Shown here: positions 19,807 through 27,830 of the stretch, piece after piece | Layout: each line of letters starts with the position of its first letter | Numbering within the stretch: the stretch's first letter is position 1 | Source of the DNA: Gracilaria vermiculophylla | Lineage: Eukaryota; Rhodophyta; Florideophyceae; Gracilariales; Gracilariaceae | Length of the DNA: 32,049 bases | Direction: 5' to 3' | Assembly: GCA_019155205.2 (NCBI GenBank) | Contig: JAHNZQ020000004.1 | Span: 3,845,352 to 3,877,400 of the forward strand | Notes under the pieces: model-generated | What the model was told of the DNA's origin: nothing | The model's input: only the letters and a program-made list of their open reading frames with translations | Database searches by the model: none | Program-made: the position numbers and the translations under genes

Positions 19807-20406
19807 GGTGCTGACCGCGATCTCCGTCGAGGCGATCAACATGACGAAGCGCCCTAGGGAGTCGTGGGGATCTAGAACCTCGGAGGTGTGGTATGCGAAG
19901 GTCATGGCCGTCGCCACGCAGAGGCACGGGGATACCCAGTGGTCTTTCCAAGAGTCATTCACCTTGCGTTAGTACTTCGGATGCTGCCCGGAAGGCATGT
20001 TGTGGAATTCCGTGTTATGCCAATTATAGAAGTACCCGAAGGCGGTGCATACTCGGGAATCATCCGCAAGGTTCGTCCCCCATCGATTCCGGTTCAACCA
20101 GCAGAGGCGATCGTATGGGGGATCAAAGGGCAACACCGTGAGGGTCGAGCGTCCATCGGCAATGCTTTAGGGTCGCCCCGAACTTTGGTGTGAGCTCTAC
20201 TTGTGAAGAAGTACCTGGAGTCGCGCCTGAACCTCACGTTCCTCGGCGCACCTCAGATATGGAGTGTAGCAGTGTCCCACCGTGATTGGAGCGTTGTCAC
20301 TGTGCATCGGAGTGTGGAGCGCGAGAGCGCGATAGCGTCCACCCGGTTCCGCTTCTGGTCGTTCCACGAAATCTCTGGTGGTCCAGTATTCGGCATATGT
20401 TAGCAT
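19807..20406 (-). pseudogene. Antisense ORF of copy A, N-terminal part
   Basis: The frame starts with ATG at 20404-20406, preceded by an in-frame TAA and an AT-rich CTATAAATC on the minus strand. It has stops at 20197-20199, 20167-20169 and 19969-19971, and no frameshift. The 55 codons from 19971 to 19807 join exactly in frame to 11341. Composition is like a folded soluble protein, with many aromatic residues and a cluster of W, Y and H around 20000-20060. It has no proline-rich bias, unlike the C-terminal part. No family is recognised. With the part at 10247-11341 it makes about 564 codons. Confidence 0.65.
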
Positions 20407-20500
20407 ACAATTGATTTATAGCTTTAAATTGTACATTGTGAAGCTGTTTAGAGCGCAGAAGAGAGGATGCTCGAGCCATAATGATGGCTTTTGTGTATGG

Positions 20501-20519
20501 AATTCTATGATTTTGAGAC
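20501..20519. repeat. Orphan Tc1 terminal fragment
   Basis: TTCTATGATTTTGAGACGC matches 17 of 19 bases of the transposon 3 end at 21781-21799 (CTCTATGATTTTGAAACGC), in the same orientation, 13 bases before that transposon begins. It is probably the end of another decayed copy. Confidence 0.5.
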
Positions 20520-20531
20520 GCTTTTCACTTT

Positions 20532-21804
20532 GAGACTGTTCCTAGAATATACGAAATGCTGTGGAATGTCAAAAAGCTACAGAAACTATACTGTACGCCT
20601 ACAAAAATATGTTTCAGAAAAAACTGAAGTCAAAAAAACCTTTCAAAAATATATCTTCATCAGGAACCAATCTTTACTGCGAGAGGCTCAATAGTTTATT
20701 TCGAATCGTTTTGCTGTTTAACGCTAATGCAACATTTTGAAATCGTATTCATATTTTTTTCTACTGTTGAAACTTTTATAGATTTATAGCAATTTATGGT
20801 ACACGGTTTGGGTACAAAAACTGTCAAACATTGAATTGGCCAGCAATCTCCAAAAAGGTTTTCGATTGTGTTCAAATCTGGTAAGCGCGCCAGTAATTCA
20901 AGAACCCATACGTTACGTCAGACTCTTGTAGCCAATTTTTAATTAAAGATTCAGTACGTACTGGCGCATTGTCTTGTTGAAAAATTTGTTTTCTTCATGA
21001 AAACAGTAACAAAATAGTAGCACATAATGATATAGCACGTTTTAATAATTTTACGCGTTCATAGTTGTTTCAGTAAATGTAATATCATTGAGACTACTCT
21101 TTAGAAATGCCAAACTGGTCCATTACGGATCCTTTACCTGAATGCCTAGCATAAAATTCAGAACGTTCTTCACAAAGATCATGCTATTAAACTTCGTAAC
21201 AATTTGGTCTATTCAGATCGACCTTTTTTCATTAGTGAAAATGACTTTTTATCATTCGGTTTTCCAGTAGAATTTTGGAGCACATCAGTCTACTCTCTTT
21301 TGCTTGTGATGGTCTTGAAAAAGAATTGTTTTTTTCATTCTTCAAACTTCAATACATTTGTGCTGTTTATCTGTGTTAATATACTTGATTTTCAAACGTT
21401 GAGAATGAGATTGGTTCTAATATTTTTGAACAGTATTTCCTGTTTGCAAAACTTTCTTTCAGTTCCTCTTTTTTTCTACTCAACTAAGCTTTTTTTCGCG
21501 TCTTGGAAATCGTTTTAATCAGTATAGAGTCGGAAATTTAAGAAAATTAGCTGTTTTGAGGTTAGATCGCCTTAGTTTTTAAGCGATAGTATTGTTGGAG
21601 TTTTTTTCGGCCTTTAACTTGAAGAATTGAAGCACTTCTTGCTTGGAAAGTGGAGGACCTCGAGCTGTTTTTACTAGAAAAAAGACGGCGTATATATCTT
21701 TTTGAGACGATTTGATTCTACATGGACTATGTGAAAAAACCAGCCTACAGTACAGTTTTGGCGCACTTTTTAGGGGTAATACTCTATGATTTTGAAACGC
21801 ACTG
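20532..21804 (-). mobile_element. Tc1/mariner DD34E transposon 3, inverted copy of transposon 2 family
   Basis: This 1,273-bp element is in reverse orientation. Its transposase-5' end is exact: ...GAAACGCACTG ends at 21804 with TA at 21805-21806. The opposite end near 20532 aligns with the right end of transposon 2 (GACTGTT...ATACG...ATGCTGTG), with its TA changed to TT. Double repeats are present again: TATGATTTTGAAACG (21785-21799) and TATCTTTTTGAGACG (21695-21709) 90 bp apart at one end, and diverged copies about 105 bp apart at the other. Confidence 0.88.
20688..21668 (-). pseudogene. Tc1-type transposase of transposon 3, broken
   Basis: Reading on the minus strand, the position of the start codon is ACA instead of ATG (21666-21668). 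The following residues, ARGPPLSKQE, match the N-terminus of transposon 2's transposase. The frame stops after about 30 codons at 21579, within the first helix-turn-helix. Further homologous pieces continue leftwards in changing frames, and the terminal TGA is at 20688-20690. The start-codon loss plus early stop make it clearly dead. Confidence 0.8.
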
Positions 21805-21929
21805 TACACATGGACACATTCTGCACGTGTGCTGACGATTGATTTCCACCGGTGAGCGTTTACCCCGTCCCCCCGACACCCGGCACGTCTCCCCCGCCGC
21901 GCCTCACCGGCGCTCCCGCCATCGTCACC
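21805..21929 (+). promoter_or_regulatory. Short 5' region of CAND1
   Basis: Only 125 bases separate transposon 3 from the CAND1 ATG. The second half is C-rich. No TATA box was recognised. The core promoter is either inside this interval or within the transposon. Confidence 0.4.
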
Positions 21930-24900
21930 ATGGCCTCTGCCTTTTCTATTCGCGCCATACTGGATAAGATGGACAGTTCCGACTCTGACTACCGCTACAT
22001 GGCGACATCGGATCTTCTCACCCAGTTGCACACTGTCTCAATTCGGGCCGATCACGACACCCAACGACGCTTGTCCAAGGCCGTACTCAAGCTGCTGAAG
22101 GATACTAACACCGAGGTTCAAGCCTTGGCCACAAAATGCCTCCCGTATCTTACTCTTTACGTCGATACAAATAACTGCGCTTACATCATCGACAAACTAC
22201 TTGACCATCTCCTTCAAACGTCCCATTCCACCTCGAAACGCTCCACCTCAGACAACGTGAAAGCCATGCGCGATGTTTCCTCACTGGCCCTCAAGTCTAT
22301 TCTCAATCAGCTCTCACCCACACGCACAAACGCTGTCGCCATAATCAATTTGGTCATTCCCCGCCTCATTCCGCCTATATCTAACCTTACCGCTATTGCC
22401 CATTCCACCGACGTTCTCATCGAAGCCTTGGAGCTCTTGTATGAAATATTCTCTCGCATGGCCTCTTTGTGCACCCAATACAACGCAAGCATTACCACCG
22501 CCTTGTTCAAGCAGATGGCTTCGGAGAATCCACTGGTAAGAAAGAGAGCCATCGCTTGCATTGGTGCCCTCACGGCTGCCTGTGACAACGAGCTATTCGA
22601 AACAACCGTCGACAACATCATGAACAATCTTCAGAACCCGCAGAGCGAACAGCATGTCAGAACCGGCGTGCAAGCCATACGCGCCTTGTCCAGAAACTCG
22701 GGACATCGATTGGGTCCATTCTTGCACACTTTAGCGCCCATGTTGTTTGACTACGCCGTGCGCGACAAACAGGAGGAAAACAATGATTTGAGCGAAAACT
22801 GTCTACTAGCGTTGGAATCATTTTGTCTCAGGTGCCGGCGAGAAATGATTCCATTCTCGAAATCTTTGTCCAACTGCGTCATGACGCTTGCAAAATATGA
22901 TCCCAACTATGTCGATGGCGACCATGACGAAAATGATGACAGTGATGCACATACACAGCATGACGGTATGGATGAAGACGACGATATTGATGAGCAGTTC
23001 GATGATGACGACTACTCGGATGACGATGATACCAGTTGGAAGGTGAGAAGAGCTGCAATAAAGTGTCTGCATGCAATCGTTACTTCTCAACTGTGCTCTA
23101 CGGATCAAATTTGTTCCGTATTTGGGCCATTCTTGGTATCGCGCTTTAAAGAAAGGGAAGAGCAAGTCAAATTGGACGTGTTTAGTGCATTTGTCGACTT
23201 ATTACGCATGTGTGCCTCTCAAGCAACACCTCCAACCACGTTGGCGTCCCTTGGTTCTGGGGCTGCTGTTGCTACGGATTTGATGGCTGTGGACTCATCC
23301 CACGAAACTCGTGCAGAATTGGCCCCGTTGTACGATGAGGCTCCCAGGATCATTCGTCGAATCAAAATTGAACTTGGCTCACGATCTGCAAAGGTTCGAA
23401 TAAAGGCTATGACAGTAACAAGAGAGGTTGTATCAGCTATGCCCTCCGTCACGACCTCTCTCGTCGGAAAAGTTCTGAAAGAGGTGGATCAAGGACTGAA
23501 CGATACTGGCACCGCCATGAAAACGGAGGCACTACTGTTTCTTCGAGAAGTCATCGAGAAAGGGGGTGCTGAAGCTTTAAAAGAACACATTCAACTCGTT
23601 ATTACTCGTGTTTTGTCGGGAACTAATGATCGATACTACAAGGTCACCGCCGAATGTATGAGATTTTGCAGTTCTGCATTGATTGCGTTCGGAAATGCGT
23701 CTTCAGAATGTAAGTCTATGATGTCACCGCTTGCAGGCCATATTTATGACGCTGCGATGCGTCGGGCTACTGCTCAAGACCAAGATTCCGAAGTGAAAGA
23801 AGCGGCAGTTCACTGTCTCGGCAGCGCAGTTTCAGAGTTTGGGAGCGCTCTTGGACCCCAACGTCTTGGGGAAATTGCAAACGTTTTATGCGACAGAATG
23901 AGAATTGAGGTTACTCGATTAGCTACTGTACGTGCTCTCGGGGTCATAGCCCTTTCGGAAGCCGCGGAAATATTAAGCTCAAGAATGATTGACATCGTAC
24001 GGACACTCAGCGGTTTTCTTCGAAAGAATAATCAGATTCTTCGAATTGCAGCGTTGGAGTTCCTCTGTATTGTTCCTGAATTACCTGCAGAGAATGATGT
24101 GGACCTCGTTGCCAATTTAAGTGAGCTGATATCTGACGTGGATTTGACAGTCACCCATTTGGCACTTAAGCTCACTAGTAATCTGGTGAAGTCGCGGGTG
24201 GCTGAAATTGTTAGTCTTGTCGCGATTCCGAATTCGATTTATCCGAAGGCGATTTCATTGTCTACTTCTCTTTTGCTTCAAGGAAGAGCTATTGATAGTT
24301 TACTTCTATTCTTACGCTCTTTAGCAGAAGTTGATACGGAACCGTTGAAGGTGCGAAAGATGCTTGATGACCTGAAGAAACAGATTGCAAAAGCTTCGCT
24401 GGCCTCAAGTGGGTCTGGTGTTTCGGCATCGTCGGTTTACTGCGTTGCAAAGTGCGTAGTTGCGATATGTGATGCCGCAGATGCGCAGCTTCGAGCTCAG
24501 ATCGCTCAAAGCATCGTGTGCAACGTAACGTCCGAGGATCTGCACACCAAGGTATTTTCTTTAGCATGCCTCGGGGAGTTCGGGAGAGGGTCCTCACTTT
24601 TGCATGACGCTGAAGAAAAGGAGCTAATCAAAAATGCTCTATTGACAGCTCTTGATTCACAACATGAAGAGGTCAGAACAACTGCTGCGTTGGCACTTGG
24701 AGCGCTTTCTTCTGCGGATGGCTCCAGTGGCTTACCAGCTCTGCTTTCTGTTCTCAAAGAGAGGCCCCACCAACAGTATTTATTGTTGTACTCTTTGAAA
24801 GAGGCCATATCATCTTCCAAACAGATTGATATAGATCCTATGACGAAGGAGCTAATGTCAGTTCTGCTTCTACAACAAGCAACTTTCACGAAGGGTAATG

Positions 24901-25865
24901 GGGTGCATAATTCCCCGAACGAGAAGCTTGGGTCTACAAGCTCTGAAGAAGAGAGCGTACGAACGGCAACAGCGGAGTGCCTTGCTCTCCTTGCTCATGC
25001 TTCACCACGTGAGGTATTAGATCGCATGAGGGAAGCAGCCAAGGCAAATTCCTCAGATATACGTGCTGTAGTAGCGGCTGCGATCAAATTTGCAGTAACC
25101 TCCAACTCTTCAAATGACCTCCTTTTTGTTAATTTGAGGTCCAATATGGATACCTTTATTGCTATGGTTGGTGACAGCGAAGTGATTGTTGCTAAGAATG
25201 CTCTACAAGCAATCAACACTGTCGCCAAGTCTCGCCCGCAGTTGCTGGCTCCCCATCTCGAAACATTATTGCCCCTTGTATACGCCAGAACTGTCAAGGA
25301 CAAGGATTTAGTTAGAATCGTGGACCTTGGTCCTTTCAAGCATGAGGAAGACTACGGACTGGATTTGAGAAAATCAGCTTTCGATTGCGTTCGCACGTTC
25401 CTCAGTGGCCCATTGCATCTACGTATTCCGTTTATTGGGATGTTAGACCAGGTCATGAGAGGACTGAGAGACCATGCTGATGTTCGCTCCATTGCTCAGT
25501 TGATTCTTGCAATTGCAGCAACGTCCGAAATGGCACCGCAGATGGTAGAAATAATGGAGGTCATTGTGAGAGAACTTGGAGCTACATTCACCGAGAAACT
25601 TAAGGATAACGCCGTGCGCCAGGAAATTGAAAGGCATGAGGAGTCCATCCGTGGTGCGATGAGAGCAGTTCGGATGATGGAAAATGTACCAGAGATTCGT
25701 GCCGATCAGCGTTTTCAGATGCTCTTGACGAACGTGCAAAGAAACTTCGCGGATAAGTATGAAGCAATCGGGAAGAGTGAGATTGAAATCATGCAATTTG
25801 GTGCCGTATCTAGGTCAGAGAACATTCAAAGATCAAGTGTTACGGCAGGCAAAGTCTTGTACTAA
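21930..25865 (+). CDS. CAND1: Cullin-associated NEDD8-dissociated protein 1 (CAND1/TIP120)
   Basis: CAND1 binds unneddylated cullin-RING scaffolds and exchanges their substrate-receptor modules, keeping the SCF ligase repertoire fluid in nucleus and cytosol. The 1,311-residue product is an all-helical HEAT-repeat protein and is somewhat longer than animal CAND1 (about 1,230). The N-terminus MASAFSIRAILDKMDSSDSD and the KVRRAAIKCLHAIV and RFKEREEQVKLDVF blocks (residues about 371-420) are diagnostic. An acidic, aspartate-rich insert occupies residues about 328-370, where the family also has an acidic loop. The C-terminal TIP120 domain (residues about 1120-1290) contains DLGPFKHEEDYGLDLRK. The frame is open upstream to a GTG at 21852, but the first ATG is at 21930 in a strong context (GTCACCATGG) and matches the family N-terminus. 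It has no introns. It converges with the MAEA gene, whose end lies 216 bp away. Confidence 0.96.
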   Translation: MASAFSIRAILDKMDSSDSDYRYMATSDLLTQLHTVSIRADHDTQRRLSKAVLKLLKDTNTEVQALATKCLPYLTLYVDTNNCAYIIDKLLDHLLQTSHSTSKRSTSDNVKAMRDVSSLALKSILNQLSPTRTNAVAIINLVIPRLIPPISNLTAIAHSTDVLIEALELLYEIFSRMASLCTQYNASITTALFKQMASENPLVRKRAIACIGALTAACDNELFETTVDNIMNNLQNPQSEQHVRTGVQAIRALSRNSGHRLGPFLHTLAPMLFDYAVRDKQEENNDLSENCLLALESFCLRCRREMIPFSKSLSNCVMTLAKYDPNYVDGDHDENDDSDAHTQHDGMDEDDDIDEQFDDDDYSDDDDTSWKVRRAAIKCLHAIVTSQLCSTDQICSVFGPFLVSRFKEREEQVKLDVFSAFVDLLRMCASQATPPTTLASLGSGAAVATDLMAVDSSHETRAELAPLYDEAPRIIRRIKIELGSRSAKVRIKAMTVTREVVSAMPSVTTSLVGKVLKEVDQGLNDTGTAMKTEALLFLREVIEKGGAEALKEHIQLVITRVLSGTNDRYYKVTAECMRFCSSALIAFGNASSECKSMMSPLAGHIYDAAMRRATAQDQDSEVKEAAVHCLGSAVSEFGSALGPQRLGEIANVLCDRMRIEVTRLATVRALGVIALSEAAEILSSRMIDIVRTLSGFLRKNNQILRIAALEFLCIVPELPAENDVDLVANLSELISDVDLTVTHLALKLTSNLVKSRVAEIVSLVAIPNSIYPKAISLSTSLLLQGRAIDSLLLFLRSLAEVDTEPLKVRKMLDDLKKQIAKASLASSGSGVSASSVYCVAKCVVAICDAADAQLRAQIAQSIVCNVTSEDLHTKVFSLACLGEFGRGSSLLHDAEEKELIKNALLTALDSQHEEVRTTAALALGALSSADGSSGLPALLSVLKERPHQQYLLLYSLKEAISSSKQIDIDPMTKELMSVLLLQQATFTKGNGVHNSPNEKLGSTSSEEESVRTATAECLALLAHASPREVLDRMREAAKANSSDIRAVVAAAIKFAVTSNSSNDLLFVNLRSNMDTFIAMVGDSEVIVAKNALQAINTVAKSRPQLLAPHLETLLPLVYARTVKDKDLVRIVDLGPFKHEEDYGLDLRKSAFDCVRTFLSGPLHLRIPFIGMLDQVMRGLRDHADVRSIAQLILAIAATSEMAPQMVEIMEVIVRELGATFTEKLKDNAVRQEIERHEESIRGAMRAVRMMENVPEIRADQRFQMLLTNVQRNFADKYEAIGKSEIEIMQFGAVSRSENIQRSSVTAGKVLY

Positions 25866-26081
25866 AACTAAGTGTACTGCAGGCTGTCTAATGAATATTT
25901 TGTGCATGTCTAGCTCGGGGCAGCATTGGAAGTGGCCAGGGTGAAGCTCACTGCCACAAATCCTCCCAAACCATCATCATTTCGAGCATAACACGTAAAG
26001 ATGTATGAAGTAGATGGGTACGTGTAGATATACAGGGAATTTTGTACACATGCAACTGAAGTAAGATAGGTGTGTTAAGGA

Positions 26082-27470
26082 CTACATGATAAATATCTTC
26101 CGTAGGTCTTTGAGGCGAGCTTTGTCGCCGTTCCGAGGGTCAGTAATTTCGCCGTCATTCTCGTCAGCTATCTTGCGCAAGGCCTTCGTGGAGTATACAT
26201 TGCCGTTTGGCAGAGCCATGGGGAGATTGTTTTCGTCCATAATCTCGCCGCTAATGGAACAAACCAGCACAGAGTTTTCGTGTCTTCCGCGAGGTAATGA
26301 TTGTGCAAGGCTGAGAAAGGGCTCAACACAAGTTGGACAGTTTGGCTTCCTCTCGGCTTCTGTGCCGCATTTTCTTGTCTTCAAGCTAGCCAAACCGGCT
26401 TTGAGCATGATTTCAATGGTGCTCTCTCTTGTGAGACCGTGCAAACGGTAGTTGTCGTGTTTGAACATGAGTTCGAGTTCGTGCCATTTGCGCTCAGAGA
26501 ACATGTCTTTATATGGTTGACACGACGTTAAAGGATCGAAACATAAGAGGGTCATGAATCGTTGAATATCCAGCAAGCGTTCATTGTCGCAATTGGCGGA
26601 CGACAGATACTTCCTCATGTAGGCAATAGCGTCTTGTTTGCGGCCAGCCCGGGCAAATTCAACGAACTCCTGAAGACGCAAACGAAACTCAAGCTTGCTC
26701 TGCACTTTTTGCAGACGTCGCTTGTTTTCGTTACACCATCTCAAGCCCTCCGAGCAATCTCGTCGTCGTAATGCTTCAATGACGACGCGAGATTCTTGGA
26801 AGATATTCATGTCAACGATGTCTTCAATACCATGGGTGTTTGCTAGGGTTTTGGCGGTACCGTACATGCCTTCGCGGAGCATGTAGTCAACAAGCGCTCT
26901 GTTAAGGCGCATTTTCTCCCATCTAGATTGCCTCTCTGCGTGGCCGGCTGCAGAGTCCTGTTCATCCTCTTCGGCGCCAAGCGAGGGACTGTGAGGATGT
27001 GCATCAGAGGCGTGGCCGTTGGTGGGCGCCACTGGAGGGGAATCGACCTCCATCAGCTGCGCCTCGCGCTTCTGTTGCGGTGTGATGTGCGGAGGGTAGT
27101 CCAAAAGTTGTGGAGTGGGAGGGGCCTGCGTCTGTAAATGACGAATGCGCATAAAACAGCGGCGCATACATTGTTCATCATTGGTTCTGACGGCGTCGAG
27201 TTTGCGCTTGAGGCCAGTGAGCTTGTTCTCCAGGGCAGCAACGGAATCGTAGTGTATGAGAGGTTCTGAGTCGAGTTGGGGATTTGCAGCACGGTCGGAA
27301 ACCTGCTGCATGAGCTGTGAGACCGTGTTGGAGAACACATCGAGCTCCTTGACCAGTGGCTTGTGGCCGGCGCGAAAACTGCGGACCAGTACCTCCCACG
27401 GCGCCTTGAGGAACCCATGCTCCATCTGCAGCTCCTCCATAGAAATAGAGATTGAATGCGAGACGAGCAT
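26082..27470 (-). CDS. MAEA: MAEA/Fyv10 (Gid9)-like RING subunit of the CTLH/GID ubiquitin ligase
   Basis: This is a core subunit of the multi-subunit GID/CTLH E3 ligase, acting with the RMND5/Gid2 partner. Using the first in-frame ATG at 27470 the product is 462 residues. It has a helical N-terminus, LisH (about 187-219, around LVDYMLREGMYGTAKTLA), CTLH (about 226-283), CRA (about 284-366) and a C-terminal degenerate RING with CPTC (378-381), C404 and SGEIMDENNLPMALPNG, ending IFIM as in other family members. An extra polar, acidic linker (residues about 115-180, PPTPQ...EEDEQDS) precedes LisH. Upstream the frame is open to a TTG at 27632, which is not a plausible start. An ATG at 27440 is a second possibility. 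The gene is divergent from the capping enzyme gene. Confidence 0.94.
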   Translation of the reverse strand: MLVSHSISISMEELQMEHGFLKAPWEVLVRSFRAGHKPLVKELDVFSNTVSQLMQQVSDRAANPQLDSEPLIHYDSVAALENKLTGLKRKLDAVRTNDEQCMRRCFMRIRHLQTQAPPTPQLLDYPPHITPQQKREAQLMEVDSPPVAPTNGHASDAHPHSPSLGAEEDEQDSAAGHAERQSRWEKMRLNRALVDYMLREGMYGTAKTLANTHGIEDIVDMNIFQESRVVIEALRRRDCSEGLRWCNENKRRLQKVQSKLEFRLRLQEFVEFARAGRKQDAIAYMRKYLSSANCDNERLLDIQRFMTLLCFDPLTSCQPYKDMFSERKWHELELMFKHDNYRLHGLTRESTIEIMLKAGLASLKTRKCGTEAERKPNCPTCVEPFLSLAQSLPRGRHENSVLVCSISGEIMDENNLPMALPNGNVYSTKALRKIADENDGEITDPRNGDKARLKDLRKIFIM

Positions 27471-27830
27471 TGCAGTGGGCAGCGGGTGGCGGGCGGCGCG
27501 AAATAACCACAGCGAGGGAGACGAAAGGTAGGTCGTGGAGTAGGGGGCTGCAAATAGGGCGTTGGAAGGGAGATGCGGCGGGAGCAAGCAGCTGCGCGTT
27601 GCACCCTCATGCGCCGCGTGCGCACCACCCAATAGTCATGTGCCAGCCACGCGCACGCTGCTGGATGTGCCCAATCGGCGCGCCCGAATATCGGCGGCGC
27701 CCAATGGCGAGAGCCCCGTCCCATCGCTTCCTCGAGCCTGCTGTGCCACTGCACCACTCCCGCCATTCACTTCCGTTCTTCGCCGCCCTAGTACCCCTAT
27801 GAATTCCTTCACCCCGCCTCCCTCGCCGCC
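27471..27830. promoter_or_regulatory. Divergent promoter region with three CCAAT boxes
   Basis: The 360 bases between the MAEA and guanylyltransferase start codons contain CCAAT at 27629-27633, 27671-27675 and 27701-27705, all on the plus strand, in a GC-rich setting (CGGCGCGCCC near 27676). No TATA box was seen. CCAAT boxes are NF-Y sites in eukaryotes, and coregulation of the two genes is inferred from the layout. Confidence 0.5.

Larger units (their letters stand above)
19807..20531 (+). mobile_element. Copy A retrotransposon, 3' portion after the nested insertion
   Basis: This is the continuation of copy A beyond copy B, shown by the continuous antisense frame across the junction. No LTR resembling 2852-3405 occurs before the Tc1 element at 20532, so the 3' LTR has been lost by deletion or by events linked to the transposon. 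Where copy A ends between 20406 and 20531 cannot be placed. Confidence 0.6.

Noticed and set aside
20262..20290. TGTAGCAGTG near 20266 as a possible start of copy A's 3' LTR
   Set aside because: Only the first ten or so bases resemble the LTR start. Nothing after it aligns, and it lies inside the antisense coding frame.
21204..21518. Plus-strand 104-codon frame inside transposon 3
   Set aside because: It is the complement of the decayed transposase and has no homologous frame in transposon 2.
1321..21804. Transposons 2 and 3 as ends of one large composite transposon carrying the retrotransposons
   Set aside because: Each has its own two ends of normal spacing. Tc1 elements do not normally mobilise composites of this size, and their inverted placement is explained by independent insertions.
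21852..21929. 26-residue N-terminal extension of CAND1
   Set aside because: It would need a GTG start. The ATG at 21930 has a strong context and begins exactly where family proteins begin.
27471..27632. N-terminal extension of the MAEA gene to 27632
   Set aside because: The extended frame begins with TTG after a stop and contains no ATG before 27470. The extra residues match nothing in the family and would cover the shared promoter.
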